This document shows, one piece after another, positions 1-5,332 of a DNA stretch of 5,332 nt. Where the stretch lies: assembly GCA_964514105.1 (NCBI GenBank), contig CAZEPJ010000112.1, positions 1 to 5,332 on the forward strand, in the 5' to 3' direction. The notes beneath the pieces were generated by a model. The model was not told where the DNA came from, searched no databases, and was given only the letters and a program-made list of their open reading frames with translations. Numbering within the stretch: position 1 is the first letter of the stretch; the number at the start of each line of letters is the position of its first letter. This stretch comes from CAZEPJ01 sp964514105. GTDB lineage: Bacteria; Desulfobacterota; Desulfocorpusculales; Desulfocorpusculum. Both the position numbers and the translations under genes were made by a program.

Positions 1-55
1 TTCAGGGTCTGGTGGGCGTAGGCCTGTCGGGGTTCGAGTCCCCGCTTCGGCACCA
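1..55 (+). tRNA. tRNA-Leu(CAG), 3' part only
   Basis: The window opens inside a leucine tRNA gene. Bases 1-7 form the anticodon loop with CAG at 3-5, and 8-12 are the 3' strand of the anticodon stem. A long class II variable arm follows (about 13-27), whose GGGC/GCCT arms can pair. The T arm is a perfect 5-bp stem, 28-32 with 40-44, around the loop TTCGAGT. The 3' acceptor strand is 45-51, the discriminator is A52, and CCA is encoded at 53-55. The long variable arm, A discriminator and CAG anticodon together indicate leucine rather than serine. The D arm and 5' acceptor strand lie before the window, so the gene is cut by the window edge rather than broken. Confidence 0.93.
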
Positions 56-64
56 AACGATTTC

Positions 65-103
65 AAAGGGGTTGGGAGAGCTAGCCGGCCTCCCAACCCC
101 TTT
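65..103 (+). terminator. Terminator-like hairpin after tRNA-Leu
   Basis: Bases 65-78 and 90-103 form a perfect 14-bp inverted repeat (arm AAAGGGGTTGGGAG) around an 11-base loop, starting ten bases after the tRNA CCA end. The descending arm ends in TTT, followed by CGATT. The U tract is therefore short and partly within the stem, but the A/T pairing at the base of a strong GC stem fits an intrinsic terminator for the tRNA transcript. It could work in both directions because the ascending arm starts with AAA. Confidence 0.7.
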
Positions 104-553
104 CGATTCGGCGTCCCGGAGGTTATTGGCGAGCTGTAGGCGTTTTACCGTGGAGCCGTCTTTTTCTTTCCTGGAGATGGTCCAGACATACGTGCCCAGT
201 GGATGGGCATGTATCCATCCGATTGTCGAGCAACTGATGCGCTCTTGGTGTGCCTAGGCGTTTCGGCCCCGGCGCGAACCCCACCCGAGGCAAGAAAACC
301 TCTTGCGGTCATCAAGAGGCCAATATGTGCCTATCACTGCTGAAGATGGGCCGGGCTCTCTTGCGGATTTCTCGGCCCCGCGGAACCGCGGGCTTCCGGC
401 AGCCAGGCCCAGGCCACCCGCGCTCCCGAGGAATCCCGCAAAGCGATCTCTCCCAATCGTACATGGATCACAAGAGCCCACCAGCGAATGACATGCAGGG
501 CAAATGATGTCCACAAAGAGGTCCGCCGCATTGTGGTCATTTCGGTCCCCTCC

Positions 554-570
554 GGGGCGTAATGCGCCCC
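554..570 (+). promoter_or_regulatory. Small GC hairpin ahead of the ligase promoter region
   Basis: GGGGCG at 554-559 pairs with CGCCCC at 565-570 around a five-base loop, and lies just upstream of the candidate -35 box at 583. It could be the end of an upstream transcript or an operator half-site pair. No T run follows, so a terminator is unlikely. The pairing is visible; the role is unknown. Confidence 0.3.
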
Positions 571-582
571 TCAAGCCGTTCC

Positions 583-610
583 TTGCGGACCCTCCTGCGT
601 GTGTGATACA
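583..610 (+). promoter_or_regulatory. Weak sigma70-like promoter candidate for the ligase cluster
   Basis: TTGCGG at 583-588 (4 of 6 match to TTGACA) is followed after 16 bases by GATACA at 605-610 (3 of 6 match to TATAAT). A TG one base before the -10 box (602-603) gives an extended -10 form. Transcription would then start near 617, leaving a leader of about 35 bases with an AT-rich stretch at 621-634. It is the best candidate I see before the cluster, but the match is weak. Confidence 0.3.
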
Positions 611-639
611 TTGCGGGCCTTCCGATTTTATTTTGCAAC

Positions 640-643
640 GGAG
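640..643 (+). promoter_or_regulatory. Ribosome binding site that sets the ligase start
   Basis: GGAG lies nine bases before the ATG at 653. The open frame extends upstream to a GTG at 599, but that start has no such site at a useful distance. Confidence 0.65.
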
Positions 644-652
644 CGGGAAGCG

Positions 653-2158
653 ATGAACGTCGCGGATCTGCTGGCGAGAAGCGCTGAAGTGAGGCCCTTT
701 CACACCGCTCTCCGATTCGGAGTCCGCACCCTGACATACGGGGAGTTGAACCGACAGGTCGATCGCACGGCCCACGGGCTTGTCCGGATCGGACTCCGCC
801 CCAAGGACGTGTGCGTTCTCATGCTGCCCAATTCCGTGGAATGGGTGACCCTGTATTACGCCCTGGCCAGGATCGGGGCGGTGGCGCTCCCCGTGAACTT
901 CCTGTTCCGGAGCGGGGAACTGGAGCACATATTCCGGGACTCCGGGGCGCGGGCCTTTGTGGGTCACCGTGACTACCTGGAGCACCCGGCCCGGGTGATG
1001 GCCTCCCTGCCCCAACTGGACCTGCGCCTGGCCCAGGGCGTCTCACCGGGCGAGGGGTTCATCCCCCTCGACTCCGTCCCGACGGCGGACTGGCAGCCCT
1101 TTGCCACGCATCCGGTTGGGGAAGACGACACCTGGGCCATCATCTACACCAGCGGGACCACGGGCCTCCCCAAGGGGGCCATGCTCACCCACGCAAACCT
1201 CGTGAGCAACGCCGTGACCGTGGCATCCATGCGCCCCCTGACGCCCGAGGCCGTGGTCCTCTGCGTGCTTCCCCTCTTCCACATCTATGGCCAGACGAGC
1301 GCGCTGAACGCCGCCATTCACCTCGGCCTCACCATCCGGTTGTGGCCCCACTTCGAGCCCGAGGCCCTGCTTCGGGCCATCGAGGAGGAGGAGAGCTGCA
1401 TCCTTTTCGCCGTCCCCACCATCCTGAACCGGCTTCTGGAGCTGGCCCGGGAGCGGCCGCCCAGACGCTCGGGACTGCTCTTCTGCATCTCCGGAGCCGC
1501 CTCCCTCCCGGTGGAGATCCTCCGGCGGTTCCAGGAGACTTTCGGGACCACCATTTACGAGGGATACGGGCTCACGGAGTGTTCCCCGGTCTGCGTGGAG
1601 AACCCCTTCGGCCGCCCGTCCAGACCGGGTTCCATCGGCCTGCCCATCCCGGGATTCGAGGCGAGGGTCGTGGACGAAGGCGATCAAGACGTTCCGACTG
1701 GCCAGGTCGGGGAATTGATCGTCCGCGGGCCGGGAGTCATGAAAGGGTATCTCCACCAGCCCGAGGCCACCGAGCGGACCCTCCGGGGGGGCTGGCTCCA
1801 CACGGGGGATCTGGCGCGGATGGACGAGGAGGGGTACCTTTACATCGTGGATCGGAAGAAGGACATGATCATCCGGGGAGGGTACAACGTGTACCCCAGA
1901 GAGATCGAGGAGATCCTCTACGCCCACCCGGCGGTCCTGGAAGCCGCGGTGGTGGGCGTGCCGGATCCGGATCTGGGCGAGGAGGTGGCGGCTGTGGTCG
2001 TATTGCGGGAAGGGGCGCGGGCCGCCCCGGAGGAGATCCGCCAGTTCGTGAAGGATCGGGTGGCGCCGTACAAGTACCCCCGACGGGTTCACATCCGCAG
2101 CGAACTGCCCAAGAGCACCACGGGGAAGATCCTGAAACGCGACATCGGCCCGTTGTGA
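653..2158 (+). CDS. Acyl-CoA synthetase (AMP-forming), FadD/LcfB-like
   Basis: A 501-residue ANL-superfamily ligase that adenylates a carboxylic acid with ATP and transfers it to coenzyme A in the cytoplasm. All hallmark motifs are present in order: P-loop YTSGTTGLPKG at 165-175 with TH at 179-180; YGLTE at 305-309, which contacts the adenylate; TGD at 384-386, whose aspartate binds the ribose; the DRKKD hinge at 400-404; the GGYNVYPREIEE segment at 409-420; and the C-terminal PKSTTGK with catalytic Lys492. Nothing is truncated, and about 500 residues matches the shorter bacterial long-chain acyl-CoA synthetases. The ATG at 653 is preferred over the upstream GTG at 599 because of its ribosome binding site and because family members begin near the motif MNVADLL. 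The TRAP transporter genes follow 97 bases downstream, so the substrate may be the imported acid. Medium/long-chain fatty acid and aromatic acid ligases look alike here, so the exact substrate is open. Confidence 0.93.
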   Translation: MNVADLLARSAEVRPFHTALRFGVRTLTYGELNRQVDRTAHGLVRIGLRPKDVCVLMLPNSVEWVTLYYALARIGAVALPVNFLFRSGELEHIFRDSGARAFVGHRDYLEHPARVMASLPQLDLRLAQGVSPGEGFIPLDSVPTADWQPFATHPVGEDDTWAIIYTSGTTGLPKGAMLTHANLVSNAVTVASMRPLTPEAVVLCVLPLFHIYGQTSALNAAIHLGLTIRLWPHFEPEALLRAIEEEESCILFAVPTILNRLLELARERPPRRSGLLFCISGAASLPVEILRRFQETFGTTIYEGYGLTECSPVCVENPFGRPSRPGSIGLPIPGFEARVVDEGDQDVPTGQVGELIVRGPGVMKGYLHQPEATERTLRGGWLHTGDLARMDEEGYLYIVDRKKDMIIRGGYNVYPREIEEILYAHPAVLEAAVVGVPDPDLGEEVAAVVVLREGARAAPEEIRQFVKDRVAPYKYPRRVHIRSELPKSTTGKILKRDIGPL

Positions 2159-2196
2159 GGGCGGCTCGGGCGACTGGCTTTTGCATCCAACGAGGA

Positions 2197-2226
2197 GGGC
2201 CGGGGACCCGTGGGGGTCCCTCGCCC
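2197..2226 (+). promoter_or_regulatory. Stem-loop in the ligase-dctP spacer
   Basis: GGGACCC at 2203-2209 pairs perfectly with GGGTCCC at 2214-2220 around a four-base loop. The stem can extend by a G-U pair (2202/2221), a one-by-one mismatch, and four further pairs (2197-2200 with 2223-2226). No T run follows, so it is not a classic intrinsic terminator. It could slow transcription, mark an mRNA processing point or protect the downstream message. It ends 17 bases before the dctP ribosome binding site. Confidence 0.5.
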
Positions 2227-2242
2227 CTCTCCAAACACCCAG

Positions 2243-2250
2243 AGGAGGTG
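2243..2250 (+). promoter_or_regulatory. Strong ribosome binding site of dctP
   Basis: AGGAGGTG is a near-perfect Shine-Dalgarno sequence with seven bases between GGAGG and the ATG at 2256. A GTG at 2253 is in frame but only four bases away, so ATG is chosen. The strength fits the high level at which binding proteins are usually made. Confidence 0.85.
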
Positions 2251-2255
2251 ACGTG

Positions 2256-3296
2256 ATGAGCCCCAAGAGATGTCTCGCCCTGTGGATCGTGTGGACAGTG
2301 GTCTTCGCCTGCCCCCTCTTCATTGGAACCCCGCCTTCCGAGGCGGCGGACCCGGTCATCAAGTGGCGGTGTCAATCTCACTGGCCCACGGCCAGCAGCT
2401 CCTACAAGGACAGTCTCATCAGCCTCGCGGAGAAGCTCAAATCCCGCACCAACGGGCGGTTGGTCATCGAGCCGTACGCCGCAGGCTCCCTGGTTCCGGC
2501 CAACGAGATCTTCAACGCCGTCAAACGGGGCATGATCGAGATGGGCACCGCCTCCCCCGGCTATTTCCGCGATCAGGTCCCGTTGGGGGGCATCGCGTCG
2601 GGGTTGCCGTACACCTTCCGAGAGGTCTGGGAGTGCGCCTATTTTCACAAGGCACTGGGCTTCGAGAAGATGATGCGGGATGCCTGCGCGCCTCACGGGG
2701 TCTATTTCTCCACGGACAAGGTGTATCCCACCGAGATGGTCTCCAAGAAGCCCATCGAGAAGATCGAGGACTTCAAGGGGCTCAAGATTCGATCCTCGGG
2801 AATCCTTCAGGTGTTTCTCACGGCCCTCGGCGCGGCCGGCTCCTCCATTCCGGGTCCGGAGATCTACCCCGCCCTGGCCTCGGGGGTCATCGACGGCGCC
2901 CACTGGGGCGCGGTCCAGGGAGCGGACAGCATGGGCTTCTACGACGTGTGCAAGAACCACCTGAAGCCCGGCCTCAACATCGCCGGCACCGATGCCTGGC
3001 TGGTCAACCAGAAGGCCCTCGATGCCCTTCCGCCGGATATCCGGCAGGTCTTCCTCTGGACCCTGGAGGAGCAGTTCTGGACCCGCTCCAACGAGTACGA
3101 GTATCTGGAGGCGATCACCCTGGCGAAGGTCCGCAAGGAGAAAGGGGTCAAGGTCAACGTCCTCTCTCCCGAGGACCAGAAGAAGATGACCGAGGTCGCC
3201 ATGAAGATCTGGGAGGACGAGGGCAAGAAGTGCCCGGAGTGCGGAAAGGCCCTGGAGATCCTCAAGGGTTTCATGAAGTCCCTCGGATACATGTAG
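2256..3296 (+). CDS. dctP: TRAP transporter solute-binding protein, DctP family
   Basis: A 346-residue periplasmic binding protein that captures an organic acid and delivers it to DctQM. Residues 1-30 form a Sec signal peptide: a KR-containing n-region, a hydrophobic core at about 6-24, and a likely cleavage after SEA at 28-30. The mature part shows DctP-family signatures: GRLVIEPYAAGSLVP at 67-81, the GLKIRS motif at 175-180 with Arg179 expected to bind the substrate carboxylate, and PEIYPALASGVIDGAHW at 201-217. The pattern (KWR and WP near the N-terminus, then MGFYDV at 226-231) resembles the TakP-like 2-oxoacid clade more than the C4-dicarboxylate clade. By eye, the clade's Gln and Glu ligand-site residues align with Glu160 and His216, so the ligand may differ. 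A CPEC motif at 326-329 is unusual for a binding protein. It is followed by dctQ and dctM on the same strand, which confirms the TRAP assignment. Confidence 0.94.
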   Translation: MSPKRCLALWIVWTVVFACPLFIGTPPSEAADPVIKWRCQSHWPTASSSYKDSLISLAEKLKSRTNGRLVIEPYAAGSLVPANEIFNAVKRGMIEMGTASPGYFRDQVPLGGIASGLPYTFREVWECAYFHKALGFEKMMRDACAPHGVYFSTDKVYPTEMVSKKPIEKIEDFKGLKIRSSGILQVFLTALGAAGSSIPGPEIYPALASGVIDGAHWGAVQGADSMGFYDVCKNHLKPGLNIAGTDAWLVNQKALDALPPDIRQVFLWTLEEQFWTRSNEYEYLEAITLAKVRKEKGVKVNVLSPEDQKKMTEVAMKIWEDEGKKCPECGKALEILKGFMKSLGYM

Positions 3297-3309
3297 AGCG
3301 TCCCCGCTG

Positions 3310-3346
3310 CGAAGATTCCGGCCGGCTCCTTCGGGCGGCATCTTCG
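3310..3346 (+). promoter_or_regulatory. UUCG-capped stem-loop between dctP and dctQ
   Basis: CGAAGAT at 3310-3316 pairs perfectly with ATCTTCG at 3340-3346. Inside it GCCG (3321-3324) pairs with CGGC (3336-3339), and CC (3328-3329) pairs with GG (3334-3335) across a TTCG loop at 3330-3333, the very stable C(UUCG)G tetraloop. Asymmetric bulges separate the helices. It starts 13 bases after the dctP stop and ends 24 bases before the dctQ ribosome binding site. No T run follows. Similar structures downstream of binding-protein genes in other transporter operons protect the 3' end of the upstream message and lower membrane-subunit expression; that role here is inference. Confidence 0.55.
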
Positions 3347-3370
3347 TGCGCCGGAGACCTCCCCCCCTGG

Positions 3371-3377
3371 AAAGGAG
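3371..3377 (+). promoter_or_regulatory. Ribosome binding site that sets the dctQ start
   Basis: AAAGGAG lies seven bases before the GTG at 3385. The open frame also reaches a GTG at 3346, but that codon begins on the last base of the intergenic stem-loop and would add an Arg/Pro-rich stretch not expected in DctQ. Confidence 0.7.
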
Positions 3378-3384
3378 CCCGGAG

Positions 3385-3909
3385 GTGGGACTCGACAAGC
3401 TCATCCAGTTCATCGATGCGGTCAACGACCGGATGGGGAGCGCCCTGTCTCTGGGCATCCTGATCATTTTCGGCCTGCTGATTCTGGAGGTCGTCCTGAG
3501 GTATTTCTTCAACGCCCCCACCGTGTGGACCAACGAACTGACGCAGATGGTCTTCGGGGTCTATGTGGTGCTCTCGGGCGGCCATCTCCTGTGGAGGGGC
3601 GGCCATGTCAATGTGGACATACTGTATTCCCGCCTCGCCCCCCGGACCCGGGCACTGCTGGACGTGGCCACGTCCATTCTGTTCTTTCTCTTCTGCGCCA
3701 TGCTTCTGTATTTCGGAGGGGCGCTGGCCCTGGAATCGCTTTCCCGCTGGGAACACTCTCAGTCGGCCTGGAACCCTCCTCTCTGGCCCGTGAAGCTCAC
3801 CATCCCCCTGGGGGCGATCCTGCTGCTGTTGCAGGGACTGGCCAAGCTGGTCAAGGACATCCGCGTCCTGAAGGGGGAGAAACCCCAGGCGTCCCCCTCC
3901 GGCCATTGA
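3385..3909 (+). CDS. dctQ: TRAP transporter small permease, DctQ family
   Basis: A 174-residue inner-membrane protein, the small integral subunit of the TRAP transporter, which partners DctM and helps dock the binding protein. Four hydrophobic segments lie at about 20-40, 53-70, 91-112 and 132-152, the usual DctQ topology and length. Family features visible are LRYFFN at 38-43 with Arg39, the W..E motif (Trp48, Glu51) before the second segment, GGHVNVDIL at 72-80 with His74 and Asp78, and WPVK near the start of the last segment. The start is GTG at 3385, chosen on the AAAGGAG site; this shortens the longest possible frame by 13 residues. DctQ sequences are poorly conserved, so assignment rests on the topology, these residues and the position between dctP and dctM. 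The stop is only ten bases from the dctM start, so translation is probably coupled. Confidence 0.92.
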   Translation: MGLDKLIQFIDAVNDRMGSALSLGILIIFGLLILEVVLRYFFNAPTVWTNELTQMVFGVYVVLSGGHLLWRGGHVNVDILYSRLAPRTRALLDVATSILFFLFCAMLLYFGGALALESLSRWEHSQSAWNPPLWPVKLTIPLGAILLLLQGLAKLVKDIRVLKGEKPQASPSGH

Positions 3910-3913
3910 GGAG
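3908..3913 (+). promoter_or_regulatory. Ribosome binding site of dctM overlapping the dctQ stop
   Basis: GAGGAG begins inside the dctQ TGA codon (3907-3909) and is six bases before the dctM ATG at 3920. Ribosomes finishing dctQ would unmask or reuse this site, which fits matched production of the two membrane subunits. Confidence 0.75.
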
Positions 3914-3919
3914 TCGCTC

Positions 3920-5230
3920 ATGAGCATCGAACTCGTCACCATTCTCTTCTTCGGCGCACTGCTGGCGGTCCTGCTTCTCGGCCTGCCCCTCGCCTTCGTG
4001 CTGGGGGGCGTTTCCGTGGTGTTCCTGTACTTCACCTGGGGCCCGCAGTCATTCTACATGGTGGCAGCCCAGACCTGGGGGGCCATGGAGAAGTTCACGC
4101 TGGTGGCCATTCCCCTGTTCATCTTCATGGCCATGCTCCTGGAGAGGGCGGGCGTGGCCGAGGATCTGTACGAGATGATGTACCTGTGGTTCGGGCCGGT
4201 GAGGGGGGGGTTGGCCATCGGGACCGTGGGGATCTGCGCCATCTTCGCGGCCATGTGCGGGATCAGCGGCGCCGCGGTTGTGAGCATGGGGACCATCGCC
4301 CTGCCCTCCATGCTGAAGCACAACTACGACAAGGAACTCGCCCTGGGCTGCATCAACGCCGGAGGAAGCCTGGGCATCCTGATCCCTCCCAGCGTCATCA
4401 TGATCATCTACGCCCTGATCTCCGGGGAGTCCGTGGGGCGGCTCTTCGCCGGCGGGGTGGTGCCTGGCCTCCTCTTAGCCCTCCTCCTCTGCCTGTACAT
4501 TGCCATCCGCTGCCTGTTTCAGCCCCATCTGGGTCCGGCCCTCCCCGTGGAGGAACGAGGGAACTGGCCCAGGAAGCTGCAGGCCATACGGGCCGTCATC
4601 CTCCCCCTGCTGATCGTGGGGTTGGTTCTCGGATCCATCATGGGCGGCGTTACCACGCCCACGGAAGCCGCCGCTGTGGGAGTGCTGGGAGCCATCGTCT
4701 CGGGCCTCGTGTACCGCCGTCTGACTTGGGTCATCGTGAAGGAGGCGGCTCTGAGGACCTTCCGGCTGACGGGCATGATCATGTGGATCCTTTTCGGCGC
4801 GTACTGCTTCAGTGCGGCTTACCACGGCATGGGGGCTCCCGCCCTTGTGGAGAACCTCATGAAGTACATCCCCGGGGGCGCATGGGGAAGCATGGTCTTC
4901 ATCCAGATTGTCCTGTTGCTCCTCGGCATGGTCCTGGACCCCGCGGGGATCATGATGATCACGGCGCCCGTCTTCCTCCCCGTGATCAAGGCGTTCGGCT
5001 TCGATCCCCTCTGGTTCGGGATCCTGTTCACCATCAACATGGAGATCGGCTACATGACCCCCCCCTTCGGTTTCAACCTCTTTTACCTGAAGGGGATCGT
5101 CCCGCCCTCCATCACCATGGGGGACATCTACCGGTCCGTGGTGCCTTACACGGCGGTGGAGATCCTGGGGCTGGCCCTGGTGATGTTCTTCCCCTCCCTC
5201 GCGACATGGCTGCCGGGCAAGGTGTTTTGA
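3920..5230 (+). CDS. dctM: TRAP transporter large permease, DctM family
   Basis: A 436-residue polytopic inner-membrane protein that forms the transport channel and couples solute import to an ion gradient, usually sodium. Length and motifs are those of a full DctM: a hydrophobic first segment at 5-38; IPLFIFMAMLLERAG at 64-78; GISGAA at 114-119, in the first re-entrant hairpin region; GGSLGILIPPSVIMIIYA at 148-165; VTTPTEAAAVG at 244-254; DPAGIMMITAPVFLPV at 340-355; and MTPPFGFNLF at 379-388 in the second half. The inverted-repeat architecture of the family is visible in the two hairpin-like motif sets. It ends with a hydrophobic segment and a short tail. It follows dctQ by ten bases. Two 8-base homopolymers (G at 4203-4210, C at 5058-5065) sit in frame within it. 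No later gene is visible in the remaining 102 bases, so it may be last in the operon. Confidence 0.96.
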   Translation: MSIELVTILFFGALLAVLLLGLPLAFVLGGVSVVFLYFTWGPQSFYMVAAQTWGAMEKFTLVAIPLFIFMAMLLERAGVAEDLYEMMYLWFGPVRGGLAIGTVGICAIFAAMCGISGAAVVSMGTIALPSMLKHNYDKELALGCINAGGSLGILIPPSVIMIIYALISGESVGRLFAGGVVPGLLLALLLCLYIAIRCLFQPHLGPALPVEERGNWPRKLQAIRAVILPLLIVGLVLGSIMGGVTTPTEAAAVGVLGAIVSGLVYRRLTWVIVKEAALRTFRLTGMIMWILFGAYCFSAAYHGMGAPALVENLMKYIPGGAWGSMVFIQIVLLLLGMVLDPAGIMMITAPVFLPVIKAFGFDPLWFGILFTINMEIGYMTPPFGFNLFYLKGIVPPSITMGDIYRSVVPYTAVEILGLALVMFFPSLATWLPGKVF

Positions 5231-5284
5231 TCCTACCGGCTGCGGGGAAGACGCGGGTGCACTTTACCCTTTTTATCGAGACAC

Positions 5285-5300
5285 TTTTCCGTGAGGAAAA
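5285..5300. other. Small GUGA-loop hairpin downstream of dctM
   Basis: TTTTCC at 5285-5290 pairs with GGAAAA at 5295-5300 around GTGA, a GNRA-type tetraloop. It lies 54 bases after the dctM stop and is followed by a C6 run, not T. A T5 run at 5270-5274 precedes it without a clear stem. It may be a weak transcript end or a chance repeat. No convincing terminator of the operon is seen before the window ends. Confidence 0.3.
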
Positions 5301-5332
5301 CCCCCCTGTGTTGGATCAGGCTGCGAGCCCCA

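Larger units (their letters stand above)
104..652. other. About 550-base intergenic region, no gene recognised
   Basis: No open frame here has a convincing start with a ribosome binding site or a recognisable protein family. The frames that cross it translate to Arg/Pro/Gly-rich sequence typical of GC-rich non-coding DNA. It holds several short inverted repeats: 201-206 with 215-220 (6 bp), 299-305 with 313-319 (7 bp, 7-base loop), 377-383 with 386-392 (7 bp, almost a perfect palindrome), 490-494 with 507-511 (5 bp) and 554-559 with 565-570 (6 bp). The last 70 bases probably contain the promoter and leader of the ligase cluster. The region may be a plain spacer or the decayed remnant of something inserted beside the tRNA. 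Confidence 0.6.

Noticed and set aside
250..507. Plus-strand open frames of about 60-85 codons in the 104-652 gap.
   Set aside because: No ribosome binding site of note, Arg/Pro/Gly-rich translations, two competing frames over the same bases, and no recognisable family.
490..511. Inverted repeat GACAT/ATGTC spaced by 12 bases as a possible operator.
   Set aside because: Five-base arms with a wide spacer are expected by chance, and it does not match an operator I recognise.
599..652. An 18-residue N-terminal extension of the ligase from a GTG at 599.
   Set aside because: It overlaps the candidate -10 box and lacks a placed ribosome binding site, whereas the ATG at 653 has one.
254..1015. A 253-codon minus-strand open frame that reaches into the intergenic region.
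   Set aside because: Most of it mirrors the ligase, the remainder is low-complexity Arg/Gly/Ser-rich, and I see no domain.
2175..2185. A sigma54-like element (TGGC then TTGCA) in the ligase-dctP spacer.
   Set aside because: The GG and GC elements are only five bases apart instead of the required ten.
1043..2362. A 439-codon minus-strand open frame antisense to the ligase.
   Set aside because: Same composition bias and no family motif; the plus-strand ligase has every catalytic motif intact.
1869..3533. A 554-codon open frame on the minus strand across the ligase end, dctP and the start of dctQ.
   Set aside because: It lies antisense to three clear genes, its translation is Gly/Arg/Asp/His/Leu-rich with no recognisable motif, and long antisense frames are expected in GC-rich coding DNA.
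1..5332. CRISPR arrays, insertion sequences, toxin-antitoxin pairs, defence or phage genes.
   Set aside because: No repeated spacer pattern, terminal inverted repeats, transposase or phage motif is visible; the coding content is explained by the ligase and TRAP genes.

Overview
This window is GC-rich (roughly 60-65 % by eye) bacterial chromosomal DNA. It carries the 3' part of a tRNA-Leu followed by a four-gene, same-strand cluster: an acyl-CoA synthetase of the ANL superfamily and a complete three-component TRAP transporter in the order dctP-dctQ-dctM. High GC, a CCA-encoding tRNA gene, Shine-Dalgarno sites before every gene and the family content suggest a proteobacterium-like organism, possibly Desulfobacterota. 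That placement is inference; nothing in the sequence fixes the taxon.

Layout: 1-55 is the end of tRNA-Leu(CAG), cut by the window edge at the anticodon loop. 65-103 is a 14-bp hairpin that probably ends the tRNA transcript. 104-652 is about 550 bases with no credible gene, only small inverted repeats and a weak promoter candidate at 583-610. 653-2158 is the CoA ligase. 2159-2255 is a structured spacer. 2256-3296 is the periplasmic solute-binding protein DctP. 3297-3384 is a second structured spacer with a UUCG-capped stem-loop. 3385-3909 is the small membrane subunit DctQ. 3920-5230 is the large membrane subunit DctM. 5231-5332 is non-coding as far as it goes.

How they work together: DctP should catch an organic acid in the periplasm and hand it to the DctQM membrane pair, which imports it using a sodium or proton gradient. 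The ligase upstream would activate a carboxylic acid to its CoA thioester in the cytoplasm. The simplest reading is a small import-and-activate module for a carboxylate. The substrate is not determined by the sequence. DctP resembles the 2-oxoacid-binding TakP clade in its overall motif pattern, but two positions that bind sodium and substrate in TakP seem to be changed.

I found no exotic or previously undescribed system. The points most worth checking are the altered ligand-site residues and C-terminal CxxC motif in DctP, the two intergenic stem-loops flanking dctP, and two 8-base homopolymer tracts inside dctM.
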